The notes beneath the pieces are model-generated. The model was not told the origin of the DNA. It did not search any database and was given only the letters and a program-made list of their open reading frames with translations. Position numbers and translations under genes: made by a program. A stretch of 56,472 nt of DNA from Planctomycetota bacterium (GTDB lineage Bacteria > Planctomycetota > Planctomycetia > Pirellulales > Pirellulaceae): positions 1 to 56,472 of the forward strand of contig JAQCHP010000014.1 of NCBI GenBank assembly GCA_027619595.1, written 5' to 3'. Positions 38,364 to 47,218 of the stretch are shown here, in pieces (within the stretch, counting starts at the first letter, position 1; every line of letters begins with the position of its first letter).

Positions 38364-39503
38364 ATGGCCAGCAAGCGTGACTATTACGAAGTTCTGGGAG
38401 TTGCTCGTGGTGCTTCCGACCGGGACATTTCCAACGCTTACCGCAAGCTGGCCATCAGGTTCCATCCCGATAGCAACCCCGGGGATGCTGACGCCACAGC
38501 ACAGTTCAAAGAAGCTGCCGAAGCCTACGAAGTGCTCAGCGATTCGGCCAAACGCGCGCGATATGACCAGTACGGCCATGCTGGGCTGGACGGACAGAGC
38601 GGGCAAGGCTTCGATAACATGGAGGATATCTTCGAGGCCTTTGGCGATATCTTCGGAGGAATGTTTGGCGGCGGTGGTTCACGCCGCCGACGTGCTCACA
38701 AGGGCGCCGATATTCGCTGTGAGATTGAAGTCGAATTGGCTGAAGCAGCGCGTGGCACCAAGCGTGCCATCGAGTTCTCGCGTCATATCCGCTGTGATTC
38801 TTGTCAAGGCTCGGGCAGTCGCGCCGGTGCGACGCCACAACGCTGCAACCGCTGCGGCGGGCAAGGGCGAGTCGTGCAGTCCGCCGGAATCCTGCGTGTT
38901 CAGACGACCTGCCCGACGTGTCAGGGGGCCGGGACGATTATCTCCGATCCGTGCAGCAGTTGCTCCGGCCAACGGTTTACGAAGAAACGAGTAAGCATAG
39001 AGGCCCAAATTCCCGCCGGGATCGACGATGGAATGCATATCGCTCTGCGGGGCGAGGGGGAGCCAAGTCCGGACGGCGGGCCTGCCGGTGATTGTTACTG
39101 TCGCGTCGCCGTCAAGGCTCATCCACTTTTCCAACGGGATGGGAATGACCTTTTCCTGCAAATGCCCATAACCTACACGCAAGCTGTGTTGGGTGCCAAA
39201 CTCGAAGTGCCTACGTTGGATGGCCGTGACCAACTGCAAGTGCCGGCGGGAACTCAATCGGGTGAAATATTTCGCATTCGAACCCAAGGAATGCCGAACC
39301 CCCGTGGTGGCCCCCGTGGCGATCTGTTGGTCCAAGCCTACGTCGAAGTCCCCAAAAAACTAACGCCCCAGCAAGAAAAACTATTGCGGGACCTAGCCCA
39401 GCTAGAGCATGCTGAAGTGACTCCGCAACGCAAGACGTTTTTGGAAAAGCTGCGTGACTATTTTGTGTCCCACGAAGATAACCATCATACGGCAGGAGCC
39501 TGA
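38364..39503 (+). CDS. dnaJ: Co-chaperone DnaJ
   Basis: A 379-residue type I Hsp40. The J domain (1-70) contains the HPD motif (34-36) that stimulates DnaK ATPase. A Gly/Phe-rich stretch ([13 protein letters not shown]) follows, then four zinc-binding repeats: [24 protein letters not shown] and CSSCSGQR; the last deviates from CxxCxGxG at its final position. Two beta substrate-binding domains and a C-terminal dimerisation segment complete it. The start is an ATG at 38364. grpE begins five bases after the stop, so the two are translated from one message. dnaK itself is not in the window. Confidence 0.97.
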   Translation: MASKRDYYEVLGVARGASDRDISNAYRKLAIRFHPDSNPGDADATAQFKEAAEAYEVLSDSAKRARYDQYGHAGLDGQSGQGFDNMEDIFEAFGDIFGGMFGGGGSRRRRAHKGADIRCEIEVELAEAARGTKRAIEFSRHIRCDSCQGSGSRAGATPQRCNRCGGQGRVVQSAGILRVQTTCPTCQGAGTIISDPCSSCSGQRFTKKRVSIEAQIPAGIDDGMHIALRGEGEPSPDGGPAGDCYCRVAVKAHPLFQRDGNDLFLQMPITYTQAVLGAKLEVPTLDGRDQLQVPAGTQSGEIFRIRTQGMPNPRGGPRGDLLVQAYVEVPKKLTPQQEKLLRDLAQLEHAEVTPQRKTFLEKLRDYFVSHEDNHHTAGA

Positions 39504-39508
39504 ACGAC

Positions 39509-40093
39509 GTGCCCCACGACGATCCAACTCCTTGGGAAAACATTCCCGACGACGAGAAACCCAACGCTACGAAGTCGACTTTGGACCCGTCTGCCAGCGA
39601 CGGTCCCACTACACCGTCGTCCGACGCAGTCATTGCCCAGTTGGAGTCCCAACTGCAGGAGGCTCAACAGCGGGTCCTTCGCGCTCAGGCGGAACTCGAG
39701 AATTCTCGTCGTCGGATGCGTCGCGAAATGGAAGAGGAGCGGCGATACGCGTCTCAATCGTTGATCGGTGATCTACTGCCAGTTCTGGACAATGTCTGCC
39801 GCGCCGTGGAGTCCGCCGAAAAGACCGATCCGGATAGCAGCCTGTTGCAGGGCGTACGCATGGTATCGCGACTACTGGAGGATGTACTGGCCAGACATCA
39901 TTGCCCACGAATTGTCGCACTCGGCAAAGAGTTCGACCCAACCGAACATGAAGCGATCGCGCAACAGCCCAGCGATAGCGTACCGACCGGGAACGTCAGT
40001 TTCGTGGCCCAAGAAGGCTTTCGGCTGCACGATCGGGTCGTTCGACCGGCACAGGTGATTGTATCCTCCGGCCCAGCTTCTGCCTCGCATTGA
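39509..40093 (+). CDS. grpE: Nucleotide exchange factor GrpE
   Basis: A 194-residue DnaK nucleotide-exchange factor starting at a GTG five bases after dnaJ. An acidic, disordered N-terminus (1-40) leads to a long coiled coil (about 40-85, IAQLESQLQEAQQRVLRAQAELENSRRRMRREMEEE). The conserved core SLIGDLLPVLDNVCRAVES and the C-terminal beta domain (FDPTEHEAIAQQPSDSVPTGNVSFVAQEGFRLHDRVVRPAQVIVSSG) follow. The usual signature PxxHEA...GYxLxDRVLRPAxV is clear. It acts with DnaJ and the DnaK encoded elsewhere. A small zinc-ribbon gene follows after 67 bases. Confidence 0.96.
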   Translation: MPHDDPTPWENIPDDEKPNATKSTLDPSASDGPTTPSSDAVIAQLESQLQEAQQRVLRAQAELENSRRRMRREMEEERRYASQSLIGDLLPVLDNVCRAVESAEKTDPDSSLLQGVRMVSRLLEDVLARHHCPRIVALGKEFDPTEHEAIAQQPSDSVPTGNVSFVAQEGFRLHDRVVRPAQVIVSSGPASASH

Positions 40094-40160
40094 CAATTGC
40101 CTCGCATTTACCATTGAAAATTTTGCAACCCGTGCGTTGACGTGATAGGAATTGGATCAT

Positions 40161-40505
40161 ATGCCGACTTACGATTATCAGTGTGACGCTTGCGACCACA
40201 AATTTGAGCTGTTTCAATCCATTACTGAAGCTGTTAAGAAAAAGTGTCCTAGTTGCGGCAAGTCCAAACTAAGGCGGTTGTTTGGGACCGGCGCCGCAAT
40301 CATGTTCAAAGGGTCCGGGTTTTATCAAACCGACTACCGAAGTGAGTCGTACAAGAAGGCTGCCAGCGCGGATAGTAACAAGTCCGAGTCAAAGTCCGAA
40401 TCAAAATCCGATAGCAAAACGTCGGATAGTAAGCCGTCGGACAGCAAGAAAAGCTCGGAATCGACCTCCAAATCATCGCAGCCGAAAAAGTCGTCCGACT
40501 CCTGA
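40161..40505 (+). CDS. FmdB-family zinc-ribbon protein with Ser/Lys/Asp tail
   Basis: A 114-residue protein from the ATG at 40161 (MPTYDYQCDACDH). The FmdB zinc ribbon covers about 1-45, with Cys8, Cys11, Cys29 and Cys32 as CxxC pairs (QCDAC, KCPSC). A short FYQTDYRS segment typical of the family follows. From about residue 70 the chain is almost entirely Ser, Lys, Asp and Glu (KSESKSESKSDSKTSDSK), clearly low complexity and probably disordered. FmdB was proposed as a regulator of formamidase genes in Methylophilus; the wider family has no proven role. Planctomycetes and others often place it beside grpE, as here. It ends the chaperone block. Confidence 0.9.
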   Translation: MPTYDYQCDACDHKFELFQSITEAVKKKCPSCGKSKLRRLFGTGAAIMFKGSGFYQTDYRSESYKKAASADSNKSESKSESKSDSKTSDSKPSDSKKSSESTSKSSQPKKSSDS

Positions 40506-40652
40506 CGATACGGCATCCATGTATCTTGGCGCCGTTTTGTCAACTCCTCCATTCTCTTGCCACCCTTTCTCAGGTAGAATGGGGCCCCATGCTTGCGGCG
40601 GGCGACCGTTGCGACTTCTATTACCCGTAGACACCGAAGGCAGAGGACGAAC

Positions 40653-42434
40653 GTGCTGAGGACGCAGACTTGTGGAGAATTGCGGGCAAATCACGACGGG
40701 CAGACCGTCATTCTCGCTGGCTGGGTCGACACCTACCGTGATCATGGCGGTACGGTGTTTATTGACCTGCGCGACCGGTATGGCAAGACACAAGTCGTAT
40801 TTGCATCTGAAGGCGGTGACGACATCTTGGCCGCTTCGCGCTCACTCCGTTCGGAAGACGTAATCGCCGTGACTGGAACGGTCACACGTCGTCCCGAAGG
40901 GACGGTCAATCCCAAGCTGCCGACCGGTGAAATTGAAGTGCGAGTGCGGAAGATTGAGGTCTTTAACAAGTGCCAACAGCCGCCGTTTCTTCCAACGCAA
41001 ATCGACCTTCCAGGCGAAGACCTCCGTCTTAAGTACCGTTATCTCGACCTGCGACGGCCGGCAATGCAGCAGACACTGATCACACGTGGCCGGATCATCA
41101 AGGCGATGCGCGACTATTTCGCTGATCACGATTTTTTGGATGTCGAAACTCCTATTCTTGGACGCAGTACGCCCGAAGGCGCTCGCGATTACTTGGTACC
41201 CAGTCGAGTACACCGTGGCAAGTTTTTTGCCTTGCCACAAAGTCCGCAACTCTACAAGCAAATCCTGATGATTGCGGGTTACGACCGATACGTGCAAGTT
41301 GCGCGATGCTTCCGCGATGAAGACCTACGAGCCGACCGTCAACCCGAATTTACGCAATTAGACGTCGAAATGTCGTTCGTTAAAGCGGACGACGTGATCG
41401 AAATGGTTGATGGCTTGGTCGCGCGATTGGCCAAGCAATTCCTGGGAATTGACGTTACATTACCACTCCCGCGCATGACGTACGACGAATCGATGCGACG
41501 TTTCGGCCATGATGCGCCCGATTTGCGCTATGGGATGGAACTCGTCGACTGTACGGACCTGGCAAAGCAAACCGATTTTCGCGTCTTTCGATCGGTGGCG
41601 GATGAAGGGGGATTCGTGCGTGGAATTAACGCACTTGGCGCCGCTGAAAAGTACTCACGAAAAGACATCGACTTGCTGACGGAATATACGAAGCAGGACT
41701 TTGGCGCGAAGGGACTGGCTTGGTTCAAAGTAGAATCCGACGGGCAACTCAGTTCGCCCATCGCCAAGAATTTTAGCGATGAAACCAAACAGGCGATTGC
41801 GCAACGAATGAAAGCGAAGCCAGGAGATTTCCTGTTGTTTGTGGCAGATGCCTGGGAAGTTACCTGCAAGGCGCTTAATGGTTTACGGCGGCGTTTGGCT
41901 GCGGAACTGCAACTCTATCAGCCAGGCGACATGCACTTTTCATGGGTCGTTGATTTCCCCATGTTTGACTTCGACCCCGAAGAAAAACGCTGGGTCGCCA
42001 TGCACCACCCGTTTACGGCACCCTTGGATCAGGACTTGGCAAAATTGCAAACCGAGCCCGGGCAGGTGCGCGCCCAAGCGTACGACTTGATAATCAACGG
42101 CTCCGAAGCCGGTGGGGGTACCATTCGTTTGCACGATGCCACCGTTCAGCAACAGGTTTTTGAACTGCTCGGAATGGATGAGACGTCAGCGCGTGAACGA
42201 TTTGGATTTCTGTTGGATGCCCTTCGATTTGGTGCTCCACCCCACGGCGGCATCGCGTTGGGTATCGATCGTGTTGTGATGCTCTTCACGGGTCAAGACA
42301 ACATTCGTGATTGCATCGCTTTTCCCAAGACACAAAAGGCCGCCGACATGATGACGGAGGCCCCGGGACAAGTCGAATTGCGCCAACTTCGCGAACTAGG
42401 GATCCGCGTATTGAAACCGGACGAATCGGCTTAG
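40653..42434 (+). CDS. aspS: Aspartyl-tRNA synthetase
   Basis: A 593-residue class IIb synthetase. The frame opens earlier, but the GTG at 40653, with AGAGG upstream, gives the family start LRTQTCGELRANHDGQTVILAGWVD. The OB-fold anticodon-binding domain (1-105) precedes the catalytic core with motif 2 (RCFRDEDLRADRQPEFTQLD), the bacterial GAD insertion (about 285-415), and motif 3 (GAPPHGGIALGIDRVVM). It charges tRNA-Asp, possibly also tRNA-Asn if the organism uses the indirect pathway; the sequence alone does not settle this. The gene stands alone, with 147 bases of untranslated sequence before it and 200 after it. Confidence 0.97.
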   Translation: MLRTQTCGELRANHDGQTVILAGWVDTYRDHGGTVFIDLRDRYGKTQVVFASEGGDDILAASRSLRSEDVIAVTGTVTRRPEGTVNPKLPTGEIEVRVRKIEVFNKCQQPPFLPTQIDLPGEDLRLKYRYLDLRRPAMQQTLITRGRIIKAMRDYFADHDFLDVETPILGRSTPEGARDYLVPSRVHRGKFFALPQSPQLYKQILMIAGYDRYVQVARCFRDEDLRADRQPEFTQLDVEMSFVKADDVIEMVDGLVARLAKQFLGIDVTLPLPRMTYDESMRRFGHDAPDLRYGMELVDCTDLAKQTDFRVFRSVADEGGFVRGINALGAAEKYSRKDIDLLTEYTKQDFGAKGLAWFKVESDGQLSSPIAKNFSDETKQAIAQRMKAKPGDFLLFVADAWEVTCKALNGLRRRLAAELQLYQPGDMHFSWVVDFPMFDFDPEEKRWVAMHHPFTAPLDQDLAKLQTEPGQVRAQAYDLIINGSEAGGGTIRLHDATVQQQVFELLGMDETSARERFGFLLDALRFGAPPHGGIALGIDRVVMLFTGQDNIRDCIAFPKTQKAADMMTEAPGQVELRQLRELGIRVLKPDESA

Positions 42435-42634
42435 GAGAAACCGCACCCCGCCCGATGCAGGTCACCTAAGAGACTTCGGTTTGACCGAGTGATCCTTGTT
42501 TGCCCACGTCGGTGGATCGAGCGCACGTCGGTCGATTGACCGAAAGGTTTCAGCCCGATATCATGTGGGGACCGCGGTATTCACATTTGGCTTGCCCAGT
42601 GCAAGCGGTCTTTCACGCAACACTGAGGTGTTTA

Positions 42635-43432
42635 ATGACATTACCAAAACAGCACGACGACGCGGCAAAACAACAGAACCCGGTCCCCGGAGCACCCTGG
42701 GCGGAAGGCACCGTCAATCGCCGTGGTTTCCTCCGAGAAACAGGATTGGTTACAGTTGCTGCGAGCATGATACCGACCAACCTTATGCCAGCAGCGACAG
42801 TCTCGGCGGCGCAAACTTCACCCGGAAAGTATGAATTACCTACGCTCCCCTACGCATTCGATGCCTTGGAGCCGTTCATCGATGCTAAGACGATGGAGAT
42901 TCACCACGGTAAGCATCATGCTGCCTATGTGAATAATCTGAATAAGGCGCTTGATGGCACATCGGTCGGGCATCCTGGCTTGGAACAACTGGTCGCGAAC
43001 CTGGAAAGCGTTCCTGAGAACATCCGCCAGACAGTTCGCAATAACGCGGGCGGGCATCTGAACCATAGCATGTTCTGGAAACTGCTCAAAAAGGACGCGG
43101 GAGGACCCACCGGCAAGGTCCAATCGGCCATCGATTCGCAATTGGGTGGCATGACCAAGTTCCAGGAGGATTTCACTAAAGCCGCCATGGGACGCTTTGG
43201 CAGTGGTTGGGCCTGGTTAAGTGTCAACAAAGATAAAAAGCTGGTGATTGAAAGTACCGCCAACCAGGACAATCCAATCAGCCACGGACATATCCCCGTC
43301 TTGGGCTTGGACGTTTGGGAGCACGCCTACTACTTAAAGTACCAAAATCGCCGCAATGATTACGTGACCGCCTTCTTTTCGATCGTCAATTGGCCCATGG
43401 TGGCCGATTTATACGCTGATGCGATCAAGTAG
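42635..43432 (+). CDS. Superoxide dismutase, Mn-type, with Tat signal
   Basis: A 265-residue protein. I start at the ATG at 42635 with GAGGTG upstream. A twin-arginine signal is present ([18 protein letters not shown], Arg29-Arg30), so the enzyme is exported folded, unusual for the mainly cytoplasmic Fe/Mn family. The metal ligands are visible: His90 (EIHHGKHH), His144 ([10 protein letters not shown]), and Asp226 and His230 (DVWEHAYY). The Gly-Gly before HLNH and Gln211 (STANQD) match the Mn-type pattern. It converts superoxide to hydrogen peroxide and oxygen, here in the periplasm. No operon partner is evident; the next gene starts 68 bases downstream with its own ribosome binding site. Confidence 0.94.
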   Translation: MTLPKQHDDAAKQQNPVPGAPWAEGTVNRRGFLRETGLVTVAASMIPTNLMPAATVSAAQTSPGKYELPTLPYAFDALEPFIDAKTMEIHHGKHHAAYVNNLNKALDGTSVGHPGLEQLVANLESVPENIRQTVRNNAGGHLNHSMFWKLLKKDAGGPTGKVQSAIDSQLGGMTKFQEDFTKAAMGRFGSGWAWLSVNKDKKLVIESTANQDNPISHGHIPVLGLDVWEHAYYLKYQNRRNDYVTAFFSIVNWPMVADLYADAIK

Positions 43433-43500
43433 CCCGCTGATGGCGACCGTTCCGCTACAAAAATCTACTACTGCCATGTGATTGTGAAGGAGTCAAGCAC

Positions 43501-43938
43501 ATGAATCGTTCGGATAATCAATTCGCTCGCATCGCCGCAATTGTGGGTGACGACGAGGAACTAGGTTTCGAAGATTGTCGTTTCAAGTATTGTGAATACC
43601 TTGAAACTTCGCTTCAGCTACCGTGCGACGTCACTGGAATCGAAGACTTTCGCTGGGAGGAATTCTATGTGCTTGGTCCCGGTGATCCGGATGAATATAA
43701 AAGTCTCCGCAAGGTTCGTCCATCCTACAAAGACAAATTCGAGCTGTTAGAAATTGAAATAGATGCATCTTCGGAATGGATGTTGTTTCATTGCGAAGAT
43801 ATTGCGGGATACGTTCGTCGCAAGTCGGACGGAAAGGAATTCTATCTTGGACTTTCAGAGATTAAGGCCGTTGACAAAAAATCAAAGAACTATCAAATTC
43901 TCGACGATTACAGTGTATGGTTCGCGAATAGTCTGTAA
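43501..43938 (+). CDS. Hypothetical protein, 145 residues
   Basis: Starts at an ATG with GAAGGAG at good spacing, a clear sign of a real gene. The protein is acidic and soluble, without signal peptide or membrane helix. It contains DDEELGFEDCRFKYCEYLETSLQLPCDVTG followed by EDFRWEEFYVLGPGDPDEYKSLRKVRPSYKDKFELLEI, ending in DDYSVWFANSL. The middle looks beta-rich. It resembles calcium- or metal-binding-like hypothetical families that begin 'DFRWEE', but I do not recognise it with confidence and give no function. Its stop touches the stop of the converging sugar-binding lipoprotein gene. Confidence 0.7.
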   Translation: MNRSDNQFARIAAIVGDDEELGFEDCRFKYCEYLETSLQLPCDVTGIEDFRWEEFYVLGPGDPDEYKSLRKVRPSYKDKFELLEIEIDASSEWMLFHCEDIAGYVRRKSDGKEFYLGLSEIKAVDKKSKNYQILDDYSVWFANSL

Positions 43939-45552
43939 CTAGGAACGGCTCAAGTCGCCTAAGCCAATGCTTTGGAGATAGGAACGGCGCTGTGACTCCC
44001 GACCAAGTTCGTCGGTAATACGCTGCCAATGTTCCGACACATCACGCAGCAATATCGAAACATCCTCTTGCCCCGCGACCGCCTGCCGAACCGCCGTGTC
44101 CAACACGTCCATGTAACGTGACGCGTGAGAGAAACGTGGATATGTCAGCCATATTTCTTCCCGTTGCGTTTGTTCAACCAGGCCCGAAAATTCGGTGGGC
44201 AAGGATCCTTGTGCGAATTTCCCCAACCACGCCCCAGTCTCCTGAAGATGTGACTTCCGAAACGGGAACGTCCAAGGACTTGCAGTAGCAATCGATGCTC
44301 CGCGTGCAGGTGATGTGAGCCAAAATAGAAACTGGGAAGCAGCCCGTTTGTGCTTGGAACCCGCATTGACGATACCTAATTGTCCGGCACTGCCCAACAA
44401 CGGGACACGTGCGTTCTGACCATCTTCGCGGAGTTCCCAAGCACGCGAACGCGTGGAGTAGTAATCCTTGGAGCCCGGCAACGGCGCTATAGCTAACACA
44501 TGATTTTCCACAGCGTCGGTCGATCGCGACGGCGTCCACGCGGCGTGGGGCCAAGTAAGTGCCACAGAGGCTTGCCCCTGCAGAACCGCAGTGGCCGCGT
44601 CTGCGGGCGATGTGGCTAACCATTGCTCCGCTGTTCCGCTCGTTTGCGCGCAGCGAACCAATTCCTTCAACGCTCGTTCAAACGGAGGGTCGGTAATGCG
44701 CGGACCGAAATCATCTGGGGCAAAAAAGGGCACCGCCTGCGATATGTCTCGCACGTAGGGTGCAGCATGCGCCAGGAATGTCACCGCCGCCCAACCCACT
44801 GCCAATGGTTCCAGCACCTGAACGGATCGAGGCGTCGGCGACAACGTCGCATCTGGCGGTAACGACCGTGTTTTTGCCAGCATTTCGACCGCCGCCAGGT
44901 ACTCCGCCCAAGTTGTTGGCAAGCGTACTTTCGCCGCTTGCAACACGTCTGGACGATACAGTATCGCCAAGAATGGCGTACCGAATGACACTGCCACAAC
45001 GCGATTTTCCCATTTTACGAACTCGGAAGCGTCACGTAGCAAGACGTCATCACTTTTCCAAGTGCCATCCTTGAACCATTGGTCGGCGAGCGGATCAGCT
45101 AGTCCTAACGCAACTGCATCTCCCAACAATCGCTGTGGAAGTATCAACACGTCATACGATCTTGATTCGGTCGAGAGGTCGCTCGCTCGTAGATGCCGCA
45201 ACTCGAGGCTGCCCCCCGTTTCGGCACGCCACTCCCGTGCGCACGTTTCTCCCAGATCCTGATTGTCTACGACGGCGAGTACTAGCGGCTCCATCTTGGG
45301 AGGGTCGACAGGAGTGGAAGTTGTGGGATTGTCCGATCGTCCTGACGGAGCGATTGACGAGTCCGATTCGCTCCGTTGGCAGCCCACGATTCCGGCAACA
45401 CAAAAGAACATGCTGCCGGTAAAGACGATCGTTTGGCAGAATCGACCAAACAAAATGAGCCAAGCCGCGCACAATTTCAGCAGGACTCCGGGGCACGTAC
45501 AATGGGTAGCGGCCTGTCCCCGGATACGTCGGTTTAATTCGGAGAGGCACAT
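43939..45552 (-). CDS. Extracellular solute-binding lipoprotein (family 1, sugar type)
   Basis: The frame starts at an ATG at 45552 (537 residues). The lipobox is IVGC (Cys58), so the protein is lipid-anchored. An internal ATG (MFFCVAGIVGC, at 45411) is a credible alternative start that would make a short normal lipoprotein signal. The body has the family 1 pattern: DVLILPQRLLGD, AVSFGTPFLAILYRPDVLQAAKVRLPTTWAEYLAAVEML and GQASVALTWPHAAW, then AGQLGIVNAGSKHKRAASQFLFWLTSP. Family members deliver sugars to ABC permeases, but no matching family 1 permease lies in the window. It is divergent from xylB across 139 bases, which suggests shared control by a sugar. Confidence 0.85.
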   Translation of the reverse strand: MCLSELNRRIRGQAATHCTCPGVLLKLCAAWLILFGRFCQTIVFTGSMFFCVAGIVGCQRSESDSSIAPSGRSDNPTTSTPVDPPKMEPLVLAVVDNQDLGETCAREWRAETGGSLELRHLRASDLSTESRSYDVLILPQRLLGDAVALGLADPLADQWFKDGTWKSDDVLLRDASEFVKWENRVVAVSFGTPFLAILYRPDVLQAAKVRLPTTWAEYLAAVEMLAKTRSLPPDATLSPTPRSVQVLEPLAVGWAAVTFLAHAAPYVRDISQAVPFFAPDDFGPRITDPPFERALKELVRCAQTSGTAEQWLATSPADAATAVLQGQASVALTWPHAAWTPSRSTDAVENHVLAIAPLPGSKDYYSTRSRAWELREDGQNARVPLLGSAGQLGIVNAGSKHKRAASQFLFWLTSPARGASIATASPWTFPFRKSHLQETGAWLGKFAQGSLPTEFSGLVEQTQREEIWLTYPRFSHASRYMDVLDTAVRQAVAGQEDVSILLRDVSEHWQRITDELGRESQRRSYLQSIGLGDLSRS

Positions 45553-45691
45553 AATGTGTTCGTTATCCTACGATTTTCCTGGCAGTGTCCAACTTCGGTC
45601 GGTTGCCCTATTATTGCGACTCTTCCGAGGACCGCACATACGGGTAGGTCTTGATAGCACAGCGCGAAAAAATTGAGGCATTGCAGGCACC

Positions 45692-47218
45692 ATGAGCATC
45701 TTGTTGGGAATTGACGTGGGAACTTCGAGCACAAAAGCATTGGCCGTCAGCCCCACGGGTGACATCCTAGCGGAGAGCACCGCCAGCTACCCCCTCCACC
45801 ACCCTCGCCCTTTATGGAGCGAGCAAAGCCCAGAAGATTGGTGGCAGGCTACCGTTTCGGTAGTTCGCGACGTGGTGAAAAAAGTGGGGGGAAAACGCAA
45901 CAGCGTGACAGCGATCGGTCTATCGGGCCAAATGCACGGTTCCGTTTTTCTAGATAAAAAATACCAGGTCATCCGGCCAGCCCTACTCTGGAACGACCAG
46001 CGTACCGCAGCCGAATGCCAAGAAATCGAAAATCGCGTAGGAGGTCGTAAAGCACTCATTCGGATGGTGGCCAACCCAGCATTAACGGGTTTTACCGCGC
46101 CCAAAATTGTTTGGTTGCGAAATCACGAACCACGGAACTACGACAAAGTCTGCCATATACTCCTTCCGAAGGACTACATTCGATGGCGACTCACCGGAGA
46201 ATTGGCGACCGACGTCAGCGATGCAAGCGGCACACTGTTGCTCGACGTGGCGAATCGTGATTGGAATCTCAAGGTACTATCGAAATTGGAAATCGATTCT
46301 CGGTGGTTACCAGCCTGCTTTGAGTCCGAGGATGTAACGGGGCAAATTGCGGCCACGGTGGCGGAATCCCTGGGGCTCTCTACCGAATGCATTGTTGTCG
46401 GTGGCGCGGGAGATTGCGCCGCGAACGCTGTTGGGAATGGAGTTGTGAAATCCGGTCTGGTGGCAAGTTCGCTCGGAACTTCGGGCGTCGTATTTGCCCA
46501 CAGTGATGAAGTCCAAATTGATCCTCAGGGTCGGTTGCATACTTTTTGCCATGCTGTCCGCGACAAATGGCATTTGATGGGAGTAACGTTGTCCGCCGCA
46601 GGTTCTTTGGAATGGTTTTGTCAACAAATCGTCAAGACCGGAGACCCGAAGGCGAGTATGGATTCGTTGTACGATCGCGTGACATCAGAAGCGTCAGCGG
46701 TCGCGCGTGGCAGCCAGGGGCTCTTTTTCTTGCCCTACCTCGCCGGCGAAAGAACGCCGCACGCCGACCCGCTCGCCCGAGGCAGCTTCGTCGGACTGAC
46801 GCTCAGCCACACACGGGGGCATCTTGTCCGTTCGATTATGGAAGGGGTGGCGTACTCGCTACGTGATTGCATCCAATTGATGCAGGAACTGGACGTACCG
46901 ATACGTCAAATTCGCGCTGGCGGCGGTGGCGCTCGTAGCCCCCTTTGGCGCCAAATTCAGGCCAACGTATTCGGCCAAAAAGTTGTCACGCTCAATGCCG
47001 AACAAGGACCCGCCTACGGAGTTGCTCTCTTGGCGGCAGTCGGTGCCGGCAACTACAAGAATATCCAAGAAGCGTGTAAAGCCACGATCCATATCAATAG
47101 CGAAACACCCGTCCAGCGCGAACCGAGACAATATTACGATCGTGCCTTTCCCGTCTATCGACACCTGTACCAAACACTGAAAGACGACTTTGCGGCAATC
47201 GCAAATCTTGAGTGTTAA
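45692..47218 (+). CDS. xylB: Xylulokinase
   Basis: A 508-residue FGGY-family kinase phosphorylating D-xylulose to xylulose 5-phosphate. Conserved blocks are LGIDVGTSSTKALAV (ATP phosphate-binding), GLSGQMHGSVFLD and LLWNDQRTAAEC for the sugar site. VVGGAGDCAANAVGNG carries the catalytic Asp, and the C-terminal FGGY signature region reads ARGSFVGLTLSHTRGHLVRSIMEGVAYSLRD...IRAGGGGARSPLWRQI. Length and motifs fit XylB rather than glycerol or gluconate kinase. It is divergent from a sugar-binding lipoprotein; no xylose isomerase (xylA) is present in the window. Its stop overlaps the stop of the converging kinase gene at 47215-47218. Confidence 0.95.
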   Translation: MSILLGIDVGTSSTKALAVSPTGDILAESTASYPLHHPRPLWSEQSPEDWWQATVSVVRDVVKKVGGKRNSVTAIGLSGQMHGSVFLDKKYQVIRPALLWNDQRTAAECQEIENRVGGRKALIRMVANPALTGFTAPKIVWLRNHEPRNYDKVCHILLPKDYIRWRLTGELATDVSDASGTLLLDVANRDWNLKVLSKLEIDSRWLPACFESEDVTGQIAATVAESLGLSTECIVVGGAGDCAANAVGNGVVKSGLVASSLGTSGVVFAHSDEVQIDPQGRLHTFCHAVRDKWHLMGVTLSAAGSLEWFCQQIVKTGDPKASMDSLYDRVTSEASAVARGSQGLFFLPYLAGERTPHADPLARGSFVGLTLSHTRGHLVRSIMEGVAYSLRDCIQLMQELDVPIRQIRAGGGGARSPLWRQIQANVFGQKVVTLNAEQGPAYGVALLAAVGAGNYKNIQEACKATIHINSETPVQREPRQYYDRAFPVYRHLYQTLKDDFAAIANLEC

